From Pseudoips prasinana (taxonomy: Eukaryota; Arthropoda; Insecta; Lepidoptera; Nolidae), in contig OX621255.1 in NCBI GenBank assembly GCA_951640165.1, positions 7,316,001 through 7,380,000 on the forward strand: 64,000 bases of DNA, given 5' to 3'. The notes below the pieces were generated by a model. The model did not search any database. It saw nothing but the letters and a program-made list of their open reading frames with translations, and was not told where the DNA came from. How positions within the stretch are numbered: the stretch's first letter is position 1; every line of letters starts with the position of its first letter. Positions 1-11,305 of the stretch are shown here, piece by piece. The position numbers were made by a program, and so were the translations under genes.

Positions 1-340
1 AATATTTATTAGAGTGAAAAGAAGTAGGTACTCTATACAATTTTAGGAGCAACCATGCATGTAAGCGGTAGGACTCGTATTATTTAATATAATACGAGTT
101 AGAGATTACGGGCGGACAATTTGTAATTGACCAATTTATATTATATATTTATGTACATAGTTTAATAAGTAGGTTATAGTGTAGTATTAAACAATTATAC
201 ATAGTAAAACAGATTCAACATAAAGTATTACTCGTATATAAGAAACCGTTAATATATAACTGATAGTAAATATACCGATAGGGCCCGATTTGTAGTACAG
301 TACTTAATTAATTATCGTGTCTTGTACTTTACAAACATTT
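1..340. other. AT-rich sequence without recognisable gene
   Basis: Read on both strands, this stretch shows frequent stop codons and no motif I recognise. Confidence 0.5.
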
Positions 341-344
341 AATT

Positions 345-478
345 GACGGAGACACAGAGTACCGACATCCAGACTCAGGACAACTATTTATGGGTCACAC
401 AAATAGTTGTCCTGCGTGGGAATCGAACCCGGGACACGAAGTAGTGAGGCGACTGTCTTACTCTACTACGTGCAGTTA
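345..478 (-). repeat. tRNA-derived SINE, family C, minus orientation
   Basis: On the minus strand a box-B-like GGTTCGATTCCC (about 418-429) follows a tRNA-like head, then AGGACAACTATTTG, and a body ending near TCTGGATGTCGGTAC. The same head-to-body junction (GGACAACTATTTGCGTGACCC) recurs in plus orientation at 42.8 kb, which defines the family. Pol III-transcribed, non-coding. Confidence 0.6.
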
Positions 479-599
479 ATTATGTTTCAAGGGTTTTTGA
501 AGAAGAAATACTTCATATTGCAGTTTCGATTCAGCTCACGAGGGTGGAAGATTTTGGAGGTTCATGTTGTAATGGAGGGTAATGCTTGTGCGTGTATCC

Positions 600-800
600 T
601 GTGTATGTAGGATTGGAGTGGCTTCAGAAGAGTCGGTAACGCGTGAGTGATTCGACGATTACAACTGGGACTGATAACTAAATGGTCAAGATGAAGAAGA
701 TTAGAAAGTAATCCAAATTTGCGGTCAATAATCTATAAACTGATCGCACACCTAAGCACTTAACCTCGCTAATCATATGCGATGTGGTAAGGATAACTGG
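600..800 (-). repeat. Diverged copy of the 5S-like dispersed repeat
   Basis: Segments such as GGTCAATAATCTATAAACTGATCGC and CTTAACCTCGCTAATCA (740-775) resemble the better copies at 18.65, 36.8 and 63.7 kb. Strongly decayed, so the boundaries are approximate. Confidence 0.35.
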
Positions 801-901
801 CTATATGCGTCTCGAAAAATAATACAGTCCTAGGAGAATTTCGGTTATGGCGGCCATTGTCATCATAGTAGCTCGTGAAATAATTAAATATATGTATATA
901 G

Positions 902-1362
902 CAGGGTTTCTTAAAGTGGGTCCACGGACCCCCTAATGGTCCGTGGTATGTGAATCAGGGGTCCACAGTAGGCCAGGTAACTCTTAACCTATTTACTAGG
1001 AAATAGTGTAATAATCTAGGTTAAGCCAAGAACTCACCGCGACGACAACGTGTCGTCAGTCATAAAACATGAGTAAAGTGAAAAAAAAGTAAATTCCTAG
1101 GCGTTTTCTTTACTTAAAATATTCTTTGATAGGGGTCCGTTGAATCACACTTAATATTATAAAGGCGAAAGTTTGTGAGTGTGTATGTTTGTTACTTCTT
1201 CACGTCTAAACGGCTGGAGCGAATTTAATAAAATTTAGTTTGGAGTTAGCTGACACCCTGGATTAACGTAAAGTGTTTAGTTTATAAAGTTTAACGCGGG
1301 TAAAATCGCGGGGCACAGCTAGTTGTAAGTGGTCCGTGACTGCAAAAGTTAAACAAACCCTG
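902..1362 (+). mobile_element. hAT-like non-autonomous DNA transposon, with nested insertion
   Basis: The left end reads CAGGGTTTCTTAAAG and the right end, read inwards, CAGGGTTTGTTTAAC, a hAT-style terminal inverted repeat. The 8 bases outside are GTATATAG (894-901) and GTATAGGG (1363-1370), which match at 6 of 8 positions, as expected for an old 8-bp target duplication. There is no transposase ORF. Another dispersed repeat (about 1150-1323) interrupts it. Class call is from termini only. Confidence 0.5.
1150..1323 (+). repeat. Dispersed GCGGG...CTAGT repeat, nested in hAT-like element
   Basis: It begins TTAATATTATAAAGGCGAAA, continues with TTACTTCTTCACGTCTAAACG, and ends CGCGGGGCACAGCTAGT. 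The same order is seen at 32.6, 41.3 and 43.0 kb. Non-coding. The class is unresolved; SINE-like or a LINE 3' end are both possible. Confidence 0.7.
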
Positions 1363-1504
1363 GTATAGGGACAACAAACTAGGCAGAACTAAGAACTATA
1401 TATAGCAACCAGAAAACTGACAAACATATTTATAAATTTCCAAACACATACATAATGATAGCTACATTACACCCATAAAATAAAAAATTATGTTCATCAC
1501 ACAT

Positions 1505-1590
1505 TGGTCCTCCTGGGCGTGGATCGAATTCCACGACCTCTCGCTTAGTAGCCAGGGCCACTAACCACTAGACCAACAACCTATTCTTTA
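1505..1590 (-). repeat. tRNA-like SINE head, minus strand
   Basis: On the minus strand GGTCTAGTGGTTAGTGGCC (box A) is followed by GAATTCGATCC (box B-like) 35-40 bases later. This gives a tRNA-like head without a clear body. Confidence 0.45.
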
Positions 1591-1599
1591 AATCTTACC

Positions 1600-2330
1600 T
1601 TAAAGCCACCTTAATACCTCAACCTATAGATAAACCTACCTAAAAACGGCAAAGTATCACGATTGTTGTATGGGAGCCAAATTGTGTAGCAGGGCTTACT
1701 ACTAAACTTCTGATTATATAAGAGACAAAACTACTTGGGATTGAGTGAAGTTAAAGTTATGTTTAGAAATAAAATATAAAAAAACGATTCCTACGGACTT
1801 TCCTGGCAGCGTTTCTCAGTAGCTGCCACGTCATGCACTGCACGTAAGGGGAAAAAAAATTGACGATTCCACTCGAATGGGATAAATGAATTTTGAATTT
1901 GAAATATATGTTTAATTTTAATTTAATTATTTATTTTTAAAGTGAAAATGATTTACAACTGCACGCTTAAAGAACTGATGGAAGCTACTCATAATGCGAT
2001 TCTCGTGGCCAAGTTCTGGGCGGACACAATTTAGATTGCCATCGACACGCTAAGAAAAAGAAGAAAGTGAATATTTAACTAAATATTCTGTGAATATTTC
2101 GAGCGTCCACCTGTTGCCGTTAACAATATGGAGCAAACAAATTCCCCTTACATATTTATTGATTCTTTTTGTTGTATAGCGGCTACAGAAATACATCATC
2201 TGTGAAAATTTCACTGTCTAACTATCACGGTTCGTGAGATTCAGCCTGGTGACAGACGGACAGACAGAGACAGCGCTTTTGTTATGGACGGACGGTCTTG
2301 ACGCACTAAATAACTCATAGTGGCTGAGGA
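1600..2330. other. AT-rich interval, nothing recognised
   Basis: No long open frame, RNA gene or familiar repeat seen. A short T-rich and A-rich mixture with many stops in all frames. Confidence 0.45.
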
Positions 2331-2339
2331 GCACGGTTT

Positions 2340-2505
2340 TTTTTCTGTGTATTTGGTTGTAATATATCTATGATATGTATGTATTTAGCAATATATAAGT
2401 TTCTTAATCAGTGGTCTGTATGGTATAGTACTTAGTAGCGTGCAGGCTTTGCCTAATTTGGGATTAGCTCGCAGTGTGTAAGTCGTCCCAAGATATTAAT
2501 TTATT
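2340..2505 (+). repeat. Decayed SINE family A tail
   Basis: The order GTATGGTATAGTACTTAG, GCAGGCTTTGCCTAATTTGG, GATTAGCTCGCAGTGTGTAA, CCCAAGATATTAAT matches the 3' half of SINE A at 5170-5460, with many substitutions. The tRNA-like head is missing. Confidence 0.5.
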
Positions 2506-2959
2506 TACCTATAACTTTCACCTACTAAAAGGATACAATGTTAAAAAAATACATAGTCTTTCTACTAAAGTTTCATTTAACCTAAAAACAGCATAAAATT
2601 GGATTAGCCAGCAGTGAATCTTGAAAGCAGCTCAAACGCGGTTGTTACCCGCTCCTTGTTACAGTATGTAAATTTAACACATAAATCCTTCTCTTAAGAC
2701 CTTTAGGATTTTTCTGGAATGATGCTCCCATAGTGAGGACATTAAATGTTATGTAACGTCTATCTATAGGTAGGTAATATTCGAGCAATAGCATTATTTA
2801 TTGAAGATTATTAAAATGCTAGGAGTTATGATCACCTTTATTGAAGGAGTTTTGTGTCAATTGGAGGACGCCATTCCATTGGACAAACTTATACAATTAG
2901 CAAAGGGATAATAATCATGATAATAAAAATGTTTATACGATTTCAACCTAGGATTACCA

Positions 2960-3236
2960 ACTATTATGGAGACAGAACACTAAAAAACGCTTGCCGTACC
3001 TGTTAAATAGTCTGCCGGATGGCATTCGGCATGAAACTGATAAAAGGAAATTTAAGTTAAGAAAACACCTAATAGATTTAATTTAATACAAATTTAATTT
3101 AATGTAATGTTAATAGTAATAGTTATAGAAAAAATAGTTGCTGTACATGGACGATCCTACAGTCAAACCGATAACACGGTTTTGTGGGACATATGCATAA
3201 ACCTTTACAATATATTGTAAAATAAATAAATAAATA
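2960..3236 (+). pseudogene. LINE 3' fragment (ORF2 C-terminus and tail)
   Basis: Read from about 2962, the plus strand encodes KKRLPYLLNSLPDGIRHETD and then KRKFKLRKHLID before a stop. This is a typical end of a CR1/Jockey-group ORF2 (…LLNSLP…KRKFK…HL…). The sequence finishes with an AATAAA-rich tail (AAATAAATAAATAAATAG) near 3220-3236, the usual microsatellite end of these elements. The rest of the element is missing. Confidence 0.55.
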
Positions 3237-3299
3237 GACATCAATTTAAATGATTTTTGTGAATTTTGTGAAATATGTATGGTTTATATTTTTATAACG

Positions 3300-3490
3300 G
3301 GACGTTTACAGTTAGCCTAGGGCTTTTACTGCTTCATCGGCTAGAGTCGAGCGGAGGCTCAAGCCATCTAGCAAATATACCAACGGGTTCGAAAAATCCG
3401 TTGAGAGAGTCGGATTTTAAACTGTTGCTTTACCTTAATACACGAAGACGCGGGTCGTTCGTTCGATTGAAGATAGAAAGGGATATTTTT
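3300..3490 (+). repeat. Dispersed repeat fragment
   Basis: ACAGTTAGCCTAGGGCTTTT, ACTGCTTCATCGG and ATCTAGCA resemble a block at 19.21-19.27 kb (ACAGTTAGCCTAGGAGGCTTT, ACTGCTTCACCGG, GTCTAGCA). The open frame over it is probably accidental. Confidence 0.35.
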
Positions 3491-3714
3491 TGATACGAAT
3501 GCAAACTAATATAAGGGTGCGATTACGGTCGTACTCTCAGCCATCGAGTACGATATATCGAATAGTCTAATTACGACGTGCCGTTCGGCGCCCTACGGCA
3601 CATCGCACGACCAATTTTGATGCAATTGGAGTAGATATAGGAACCTAGTAGCGGTGTGTTCGCTCGCGTAGTTCATAATTAGTCAAATTCATGTCGTGTA
3701 AATTTTCACATTGT

Positions 3715-4252
3715 TGACAAGGGACAATTATTTATACCTGTACTATACTCCCTCCCTATAGTAGCAGTATTCACGGGCCACTATGGCACCAACGATCACC
3801 TACACAAATTGGGACTGTCGAATAGCCCGATCTGCAGGACCTGTAGGGAAGAACATGAAACAATGCTGCATATAATATGCAAATGCTATGCATTGGCAAG
3901 ACACAGAATGGCCATCCTGGGGCTGGCATATCCAGAACCAGGAGACTACAAGGATCTACCCCTAAGAAGTGTACTGGATTATGTGAAGACTTCATTCAGG
4001 GCTTTAGGGATGGAATAAAACCAGTGGGGGATAGTACAAAAGATCCTGAAGGGTCGAAGTGCTGTACGCAAGTACACCCCATCAAAGATAAGATAAGATA
4101 CTACCTCTCTTATATGTTTAAAATGACAAATTACAATGTAAAAATATTGCTGTGCCCTAGCAGGGTTCATGTTTGGCACTGTACCTACTCTAGTGTTAAG
4201 ACCTATGTAAACCCATGAATGCAATAAATAAATTGAAATTGAAATTGACATT
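3715..4252 (+). pseudogene. LINE ORF2 C-terminal fragment (I/LOA/Jockey type)
   Basis: The frame through 3770-4018 reads FTGHYGTNDHLHKLGLSN, then CRTCREEHETMLHIICKC, and ends …SFRALGME followed by a stop. The TGH…HL…C-x2-C…ET-x2-H…C arrangement is the end of a LINE ORF2 after the RNase H region, with its zinc-knuckle-like cysteines. The tail AATAAATAAATTGAAATTG at 4223-4248 marks the 3' end. The listed open frame has no ATG at its start, so it is a truncated remnant. Clade is uncertain. Confidence 0.65.
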
Positions 4253-4364
4253 TTACTGCACGCATTAAGAGGCAGTGAAGTGGACTAAGAGCAAATGCGG
4301 TACGATTACGCACGAAGCGCAGATGCTCACTGAAGTTTGACTTTCAGGCAAGGGTCACACCCAC

Positions 4365-4654
4365 AAATTTAGCTTTTCACTCCCAAGAGGTAGGTTATAT
4401 TATTATATTACTTTTTACTTATACGTTAATATCGTCAAGTAAGTCAATGAATTATTGTAAGTTAGTTATTATTATTACTTAGTTTAATGTTATAAACATA
4501 TTCCATTCTATACATTTCATTCCATTATCATTGACTATATCGATTTTCTGAAAAAATATACATTACACAAATATACATTATTTAGATTCAATAACGCATA
4601 TACAATACAATCAAATACGACAAAATTTAGCTTTTCACTCCCAAGAGGTAGGTT
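4365..4654. repeat. 226-bp insert flanked by 32-bp direct repeats
   Basis: AAATTTAGCTTTTCACTCCC plus 12 more bases (4365-4396) recurs exactly at 4623-4654. The enclosed AT-rich block is repeated at 5452-5663, directly after a SINE. The arrangement fits either a retroelement insertion with a long target duplication or a local tandem duplication. Confidence 0.65.
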
Positions 4655-5170
4655 CACCAAACATTTTGACCAGTTCGATTGGGGGAGGGAGAAACAGAGC
4701 CCGCGAACGCACCACGGTCCTTTTTGTGGGGTTCGAGATTCTCAACCTCCTGTAACATTTACCTCAGGCGTTGGTGGAAGTCTAGAGACGGTCGTGGATA
4801 GTATTGGGGTAAGTACCGAGTCTTGAGGAACTGTTATGTACCTACTCGACTCGGGCGGGAGATGGAATACATCCTTCGTTACACGAACTAATAAAATCTA
4901 ATACTTTTAATTTATTCTACACGCGAACAAGCACAAATCTCAACGACATCGTAAACATATAATAGTCGTTCGCCGTCGTGCCAACTCGTATTTTACTGTG
5001 GCCAGATCTACGGAGTTCTTTGATGTTTTTCGTTCTATTACGATACTAAATTTTCACAAAGCATTTAAATAATACCTTGCAGGATATCCTATTTCTATTT
5101 GAACATATTTGACGTAATTTCTAGCTATGTATCTATTTACCTGGCATTTAAAATTACTTATATACTTAGT

Positions 5171-5460
5171 TAGCCTGTTGGCGTGGTTAGCAAATGCTTG
5201 CTTTTCATGCTGGAGATCGGGTTCGATTCCCGCCCAGGACAGATATTTGCGTGCGTGAACATGTCTGTTTGTCGTGAGTCTGGGTGTATTATCTATATTT
5301 TTTTTTATTTAGTTTTTTCACAAATCATATATATGTAGGTATGTATTTTAAAAAAAAGTAGTATATCTAGTATTTCAGTTATCTGGTTTCCAGAATACAA
5401 GCTCTGCTTAGTTTGGGATCAGAGTGCCGTGTGTAAAATAATGTCCCAGGATATTATTAT
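5171..5460 (+). repeat. tRNA-derived SINE, family A
   Basis: The head has TGGCGTGGTTAGCAAATG (box A region) and GGTTCGATTCCCGCCC (box B, 5220-5235). The body includes TTATCTGGTTTCCAGAATAC and GCTCTGCTTAGTTTGGGATC, and it ends at ATGTCCCAGGATATTATTAT. Best-preserved copy of this family in the window. Non-coding; would need a LINE reverse transcriptase to move. Confidence 0.75.
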
Positions 5461-5663
5461 ATTACTTTTTACATATACGTCAATATCGTCAAGTAAGTCA
5501 ATGAATTATTGTAAGTTATTTATTATTATTACTTAGTTTAATGTTATAAACATATTCCATTCCATACATTTCATTCCATTATCATTGACTTTATCGATTT
5601 TCTGAAAAAATATTATACATTATTTAGATTCAATAACACATATACAATACAATTAAATACGAC
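5452..5663 (+). repeat. Second copy of the 226-bp AT-rich block
   Basis: ACGTCAATATCGTCAAGTAA, ATTCCATTCCATACATTTC and TATCGATTTTCTGAAAAAAT match 4397-4622 in order, with small differences. It starts exactly at the end of SINE A. Confidence 0.7.
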
Positions 5664-6083
5664 TATATATAAACATAGTATATATAGCATAGTAGTAGCA
5701 AAGGTTTTATATAGTGTTTTAGCTGCCTACGAAAGAGAAATATCTAAAGCACTACTATATTTTCCGACAGCCTTCTTAAGTATATTGCCGAAGCTAAATT
5801 TGAGAATAATTGCTCTTCAATGACAAGTTGGCAGGGATCGCGCCCCAGCTGTAAGAAGGGAAGTGGGTAGTGGTGTGGAAAAACATAACACGACGCAGAC
5901 ATAAGACGCCCTCAACTTCAGTTCCGCTATTAGATGAACATGACAGTTACTGACTGTTAATTCATTTCATTTCTGATGTTGTCGTTACAGACATACGACA
6001 ATATTATATGATACTTTTAACCATACACTAGTAACTATTTATATGACTATTTTTCCTTTTACATAACAATAATATCCATAAAA

Positions 6084-6330
6084 TCCAGGGTCATTATTCA
6101 CACACGGCCATCTGATCCCAAATTAAGCAGAGCTTGTACTATAGAAATCAGATAACTGATATACTACTTACTTTTCATTTGTAAATAAATACTTATATAG
6201 ACTATTACACCTGAATTACCTCAAGACGAACAGATACGATCATATTCACAAATTTTTGTCCTGGGTGGAAATTGAACCCACCACCGGCGTGAAAGGCAAG
6301 TATCTACGAACCACGCCAACCGGCGCGTCA
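6084..6330 (-). repeat. tRNA-derived SINE, family A, minus strand
   Basis: The reverse complement shows the head GCCGGTTGGCGTGGTTCG and a box B that has drifted to GGTTCAATTTCC. The tail half is well conserved (GATCAGATGGCCGTGTGTGA). Confidence 0.7.
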
Positions 6331-8050
6331 TATAACTATTTTTCCTTTTACACAACAATGCATAAAAGATGCTCTTCCCTGGATCGCAGGGTGTGGGGCA
6401 GCTCCAACAGTGTCTGAAGCATGGCCAACTGGACTGTAAATACGTGGGTCACTGTTGTACCATCTCCCATGGGATGTCGCAATGGTGCCACAACCGTTAT
6501 TTTTTGTATAATTTTCCTTGTTTTTGTTAGTATCTGTGCTTAATAACATAGGCTGAAGTTTAACCAACTATCTTGTTGAGTTCTTTCTATTCTATAGTTG
6601 AGGCTATTTTTATCTATCAATCGGTGAAGGCTTTCAATAAGCTTCCTTCGGAATTAAAAATTGCACTATACTCTAAACAATTCAAAGGTATTTATGTTTT
6701 TGGTTATGTAGACTTATTAAAGAATTGATATAATATTGATAATTGCACTATATATTTTAGTAACATTCACCTACACAAGTGGTTACATTCAAACACAACT
6801 ATTTTTCATTTTAAATTTTAAAACATTCATTACATAATTTATAATATTATTAATTAACCACTATTCGTCAAACTGCACAGCAGTTTGTTGGCAGAAAGAT
6901 CACTCCCTTATTGACTAGCGATTGTTATTATGACACTATACATATATTTAAGCCTTAAGGCTAAAGGTAAGGCTAAAGGTAAAAATAAATAAGTTACGAA
7001 TACCAAGGTTCCTTACATCATTAGTGGAATAGCCAATATGTATTAGTTATTTCACCGATGTTGCAATAAACCTTTTTAGGTAGAATTCTCCACACTTATA
7101 TTTAAATACAGACTTAGAAAATTGATAGATATTGTTTATGATTAAATGACTATTACTATGACTATAAGCGCCCTTGTTAAGTGGAATAAGCCCGGAACTC
7201 GCAAAGGCTTCGTTCTCTCTTTCTCGTTGCAGAGATAGGTTCGTCGCCATGCGAGCAATGTAGATATCGTAACAGTGTTCTCAAATAGGTGAATACAATC
7301 AGTAAAGTAAAGCCACGTATTTATAGAAATTCCCTCGCTGGAAGCTTGTTTTGCAAATGGAACACTAGGATTCCCTAATGGTGAGTACAGTCTGCATATA
7401 AAATCTACACGTGTATAAAATTAAATTCCTTGTGAGGTTACACACGACTGAACACAATAGGACTCCTTGCTGGATTTAATATGGCGGTGGTAACAAGCCA
7501 CATTGACATAATGGGTCAAACCGAAGAATGTGTGTTAAAATTTACAGTCTTTTAAAATATATGCTTTAAATTTTTTGTGAGCTCAATACTTCTTTTACTT
7601 TTTATATAATACAAAAAAATATATTAAAATTACTCTTATTAGGAGGCATACAACGTGTCAGGCATAGACTTTTAAATTGTTGTTCGGTTACTGAAAAAAA
7701 AATGGCTTCACTTTTTGAGGTCGAAATTATGGATTTTAGTTTTGTTTCATTTGTATGGATGGAGAATGCGACAGTTTCACCAGTAGAAGATAGAAGAAGG
7801 AAATACTTCTCATTACTTACGAGGATTTGCCCTCGCAAGTTATGACCGACGAATAAAATGAGAGTTGTTTTTATTAGGGTTACGTACCTATACCCTAATT
7901 CTATGACTAACATTAAATATCTTTACTAATATTAATATTATAAATGCGAAAGTAGCTCTGTCTGTCACGATTTCACGCTAAAACTGCTCGACCGATATAC
8001 ATGAAAATTAGTACACAAAAAGTCTAGAGCCTGAGAAAGGGGTTACATAT
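6250..8050. repeat. Tandem duplication, copy 1 (1.8 kb unit)
   Basis: Starts in the SINE head (TTTTTGTCCTGGGTGG) and runs to TCTAGAGCCTGAGAAAGG just before an AT microsatellite. Nearly the whole unit recurs at 8062-11308, apart from small indels and one large insertion. It contains a LINE remnant (6620-6690, readable as VKAFNKLPSELKIALYSKQF) and the 5' half of the dispersed repeat at 7925-8035. The short minus-strand frames in it (for example 7602-7913) are not conserved enough between copies to be credible genes. Confidence 0.85.
6615..6690 (+). pseudogene. LINE ORF2 C-terminal remnant
   Basis: The frame reads VKAFNKLPSELKIALYSKQF, a typical LINE ORF2 C-terminal motif. In the second tandem copy (8425-8470) about 20 bases of this segment are deleted, which breaks the frame. 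Confidence 0.4.
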
Positions 8051-8062
8051 ATATATATATTA
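8051..8062. repeat. AT microsatellite at the duplication junction
   Basis: Short (AT)n run exactly between the two tandem copies. A longer (AT)n run (11310-11338) ends the second copy. Confidence 0.7.
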
Positions 8063-9975
8063 ATTTTTGTCCTGGGTGGGAATCAAACCCACGACTTACG
8101 GCGTGAAAGGAAAGTATCTACGAACCACACCAACCGGCGCGTAATATAACTATTTTTCCTTTTACACAACAATGCATAAAAGATGCTCTTCCCTGGATCG
8201 CAGGGTGAGGGGCAGCTCCAACAGTGTCCGAAGCATGGCCACCTGGACTGTAAATACGTGGGTGACTGTTGTAACACTTTGTGGTGCCACAACCTTTATT
8301 TTTTGTATCATTTTCCTTGTTTTTGTTTAGTATCTGTGCTTAATAACATAGGCTGAAGTTTAACCAACTATCTTGTTGAGTTCTTTCTATTCTATAGTTC
8401 AGGCTATTTTTATCTATCAATCGGTGAAGGTTTTCAATAACTTACACTATACTCTAAACAATTCAAAAGTATTCATGTTTTTGGTTATGTAGACTTATTA
8501 GAGAATTGATATAATATTGATAATTGCACTATATATTTTAGTAACATTCACATACACAAGTGGTTACATTCAAACACAACAATTTTTTTAAAATTTTTAA
8601 AACTTTTATTACATAATTTATAATATTATTAATTAACCACTATCCGCCAAACTGCACAGCAGCTTGTTGGCAGAAAGATCACTCCCTCATTGACTAGCGA
8701 TTGTTATTATGACACTATACATATATTTAAGCCTTAAGGCTAAAGGTACAAAATAAATAGGTTACGAATACCAAGGTTCCTTACATCATTAGTGGAATAG
8801 CCAATATGTATTAGTTATTCCACCAATGTTATAGAATTCTCCACACATATATTTAAAAACAGACTTAGAAAATTGATAGATATTGTTTATGATTAAATGA
8901 CTATTACTATGACTATAAGCGCCCTTGTTAAGTGGAATAAGCCCGGAACTCGCAAAGGCTTCGTTCTCTCTTTCTCGTGGTAGAGATAGGTTCTTCGCCA
9001 TGCTAGCAATGTAGATATCGTAACAGTGTTCTCGAATAGGTGAATACAATCAGTAAAGTAAAGCCACGTATTTATAGGAATTCCCTCGCTGGAAGCTTGT
9101 TTTGCAAATGGAACACTAGGATTCCCTAATGGTGAGTACAGTCTGCTTATAAAATCTACACGTGTATAAAATTAAATTCCTTGTGAGATTACACACGACA
9201 GAACACAATAGGACTCCTTGCTGGATTTAATATGGCGGTGGTAACAAGCCACATTGACATAATGGGTCAAACCGAAGAATGTGTGTTAAAATTTACAGGG
9301 TTTTAAAATATATGCTTTAAATTTTTTGTGAGCTCAATACTTCTTTTACTTTTTATATAATACAAAAAAGTATATTAAAATTACTCTTATTAGCTATTAC
9401 TAGGAGGCATACAACGTGTCAGGCATGGACTTTTAAATTGTTGTTCGGTTACTGATAAAAAAGGTTACACTTTTTGAGGTCGAAATTATGGATTTTAGTT
9501 TTGTTTCATTTGTACTAAGAATGGATGGAGAATGCGACAGTCTCACCAGTATAGAAGAAGAAAATACTTCTTATTACTTATGAGGATTTGCCCTCGCAAG
9601 TTATGACCGACGAATAAAATGAGAGTTGTTTCATTAGGGTTTTTTTTTTTTTAAACGGGACTAGTCCCTCCCTCTTACCCACCACTGCAACTCCTGTAAG
9701 CCGGGATCAACAGTGGCACACAATGAAATGACACTGAGCGGTGAAGCTCAGGCATGTCCCGGGGAATCGCTTTAACTGTCTTGGATCCCGCAACGAATTT
9801 AATCAGAAACAGAAAAAAGGAGGAGTTAGAAAATGAATAGTTCCACTTCCCTCCAGAGCAAAGCGGGAGACAGAATGATGTAAAGAGGCTATAGCCTCAT
9901 AAAATGAGAGATTTGCAACTAGAGAAGCCAGCTGCAAAAGCACCGAGGATCAATTTAAGGGTCCTAAGTGAGCTG

Positions 9976-10833
9976 TTATATTTGATTCCAATAGTAGGTA
10001 TGGCAAAAACGCTTAAACGCACGGAAGTTGTTCCTTGTTGCTACAAGATCCGTATAATAAACTACTCCAGATATTGGTTGCAAGCTGTTTAACATAATAT
10101 CACGCTGATTTTGCCAGAGATCACACTCCCACAGGATGTGGTGAGCAGTTTGTTCATATTCGTTACTGGATGTTGAGCACAGACAGATTGGTGAAGATAC
10201 TAATTTGAAACTATACAATTTACTTTTAAAATTGCCGTGTCTGGTAAGAAATTGTGCAACACAATGGTCTATGATTAGCCAAGTTTTATTTAACCGTTCG
10301 CGTACGTCCGGAAAGAACTGGTGCAGATGGCGACCCTTGGTTGACGTATTCCATCTACATTGCCATTCATTTAGTAGTTCGTTATTTAAGTCAGCTATTG
10401 GCATAAATAGCCTGGTTATTTTCGCACGGTCGCGTAATGATAAGAAATCATTTTCTAAATTATCGCGCGTAGAATAATACATTGCTGCTCGTCTTTGTAC
10501 TTCAAGATCAACCGGTAGTACACCCGCTAGGACAGGTAGGGCCTCTGTGCTCACTGTTCTATAGGCTTTACACAGAAATATCAACGCCAACCTCTGGCTT
10601 TGTAGTAATTTACGGCGAGCAGCTCCGATGGTAGCCCTATCAGCCCACACAGGCGAACCGTAGCATATACACCCAAGATAGGTTGCCCCGTAAATGATTT
10701 TAAGAGTATTAAAAGAGAGGCCCCAGGTTGCCGTCGATATCCCTGTAAGTGCAAAAAAGTTTCGCTTAGCTTTTTCCCCAACTGATTTAATATGTTCTAT
10801 AAACGAGAAATTCTTTTCTAAAACTAAACCCAA
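9976..10833 (-). pseudogene. R1-like ORF2 C-terminal region
   Basis: About 285 residues follow the frameshift: GLVLEKNFSFIEHIKSVGEK (thumb), then EALPVLAGVLPVDLEVQRRA, a segment typical of R1-clade elements, and a C-terminal cluster CLCSTSSNEYEQTAHHILWE followed by C. It stops at 9976, leaving a 3' UTR with TAACTGTCTTGGATCCCGC (on the plus strand 9773-9791). The apparent start is TTG, not ATG, and lies inside the domain. Minus-strand product of a truncated insertion, so not expected to be functional. Confidence 0.75.
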
Positions 10834-10877
10834 ATAACAGGTTGATATTTTGCGTTTTACAGTAACATTATTAAGTT

Positions 10878-11111
10878 TTACGCCCGGGGGGATTTTAGTT
10901 CACCTTTAAGAAGGAGTTGGTAGGTTTTATGAGGAGCAAATGTAAGGCGATTTCTTTTACCCCATTCACTTATCATACTTAAGCAAGTTTGAGCCAGATT
11001 TTCCAACTCTCTCCTGGAGTTACCCTGTATAAGTAAGAGGCCATCGTCAGCATATGCCGTTAGAGAGCAGCGTGATGGCAAGGGTAATGTCAAGAAGTCA
11101 TCAAAACCCAA
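10878..11111 (-). pseudogene. R1-like reverse transcriptase fragment (palm, YADD)
   Basis: This open frame carries the AYADDGLLLI catalytic motif followed by the ISEWGKRNRLTFAPHKTYQL segment, which is the palm/thumb boundary of LINE reverse transcriptases. It is the 5'-most part kept in the truncated copy. It runs into a stop shortly after KGELKSPRA because of a one-base length change in the G6/C6 run near 10885-10890; the continuation lies in the next frame (PPGVKLNNVTVKRKIS…CYLGLVLEK). No start codon belongs to it, so it is a dead fragment. The frameshift could also be a base-calling error in the homopolymer. Confidence 0.75.
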
Positions 11112-11305
11112 GTTCCAGAGATACGGCGCGAGAAATTTTCATTAGGGTTACGTACCTATACCCTATTTTTATGACTAACATTAAATAATCTTTACTAATA
11201 TTATAAATGCGAAAGTAACTCTGTCTGTCACGCTTTCACGCCAAAACTTTACGACCGATATACATTAAAATTAGTACACAAAAAGTCTAGAGCCTGAGAA
11301 AGGAC

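Larger units (their letters stand above)
9641..11136 (-). mobile_element. 5'-truncated R1-like LINE with target-site duplication
   Basis: On the minus strand the element starts inside the reverse transcriptase domain (FLAPYLWNLGFDDF), passes the catalytic AYADDGLLLI motif (about 11025-11055), and continues through the thumb to a C-terminal CLC…H…C cluster. It finishes with about 470 bp of 3' UTR and a poly(A), seen as T12 at 9641-9652. TTTCATTAGGGT occurs on both sides (9629-9640 and 11137-11148). The paralogous site at 7866-7885 is uninterrupted. 5' truncation, poly(A) and target duplication together indicate target-primed reverse transcription. Confidence 0.9.

Noticed and set aside
3583..3606. 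Small hairpin GTGCCGT...ACGGCAC
   Set aside because: Only 7 bp of stem, within chance expectation for a window this size.
3877..4218. 113-codon plus-strand ORF
   Set aside because: It lies in another frame over the recognisable LINE C-terminus (FTGH…CRTC…C), so it is a shadow.
7602..7913. 103-codon minus-strand ORF in the tandem duplication
   Set aside because: The second copy (9350-9640) carries indels that break it, and no domain is recognisable.
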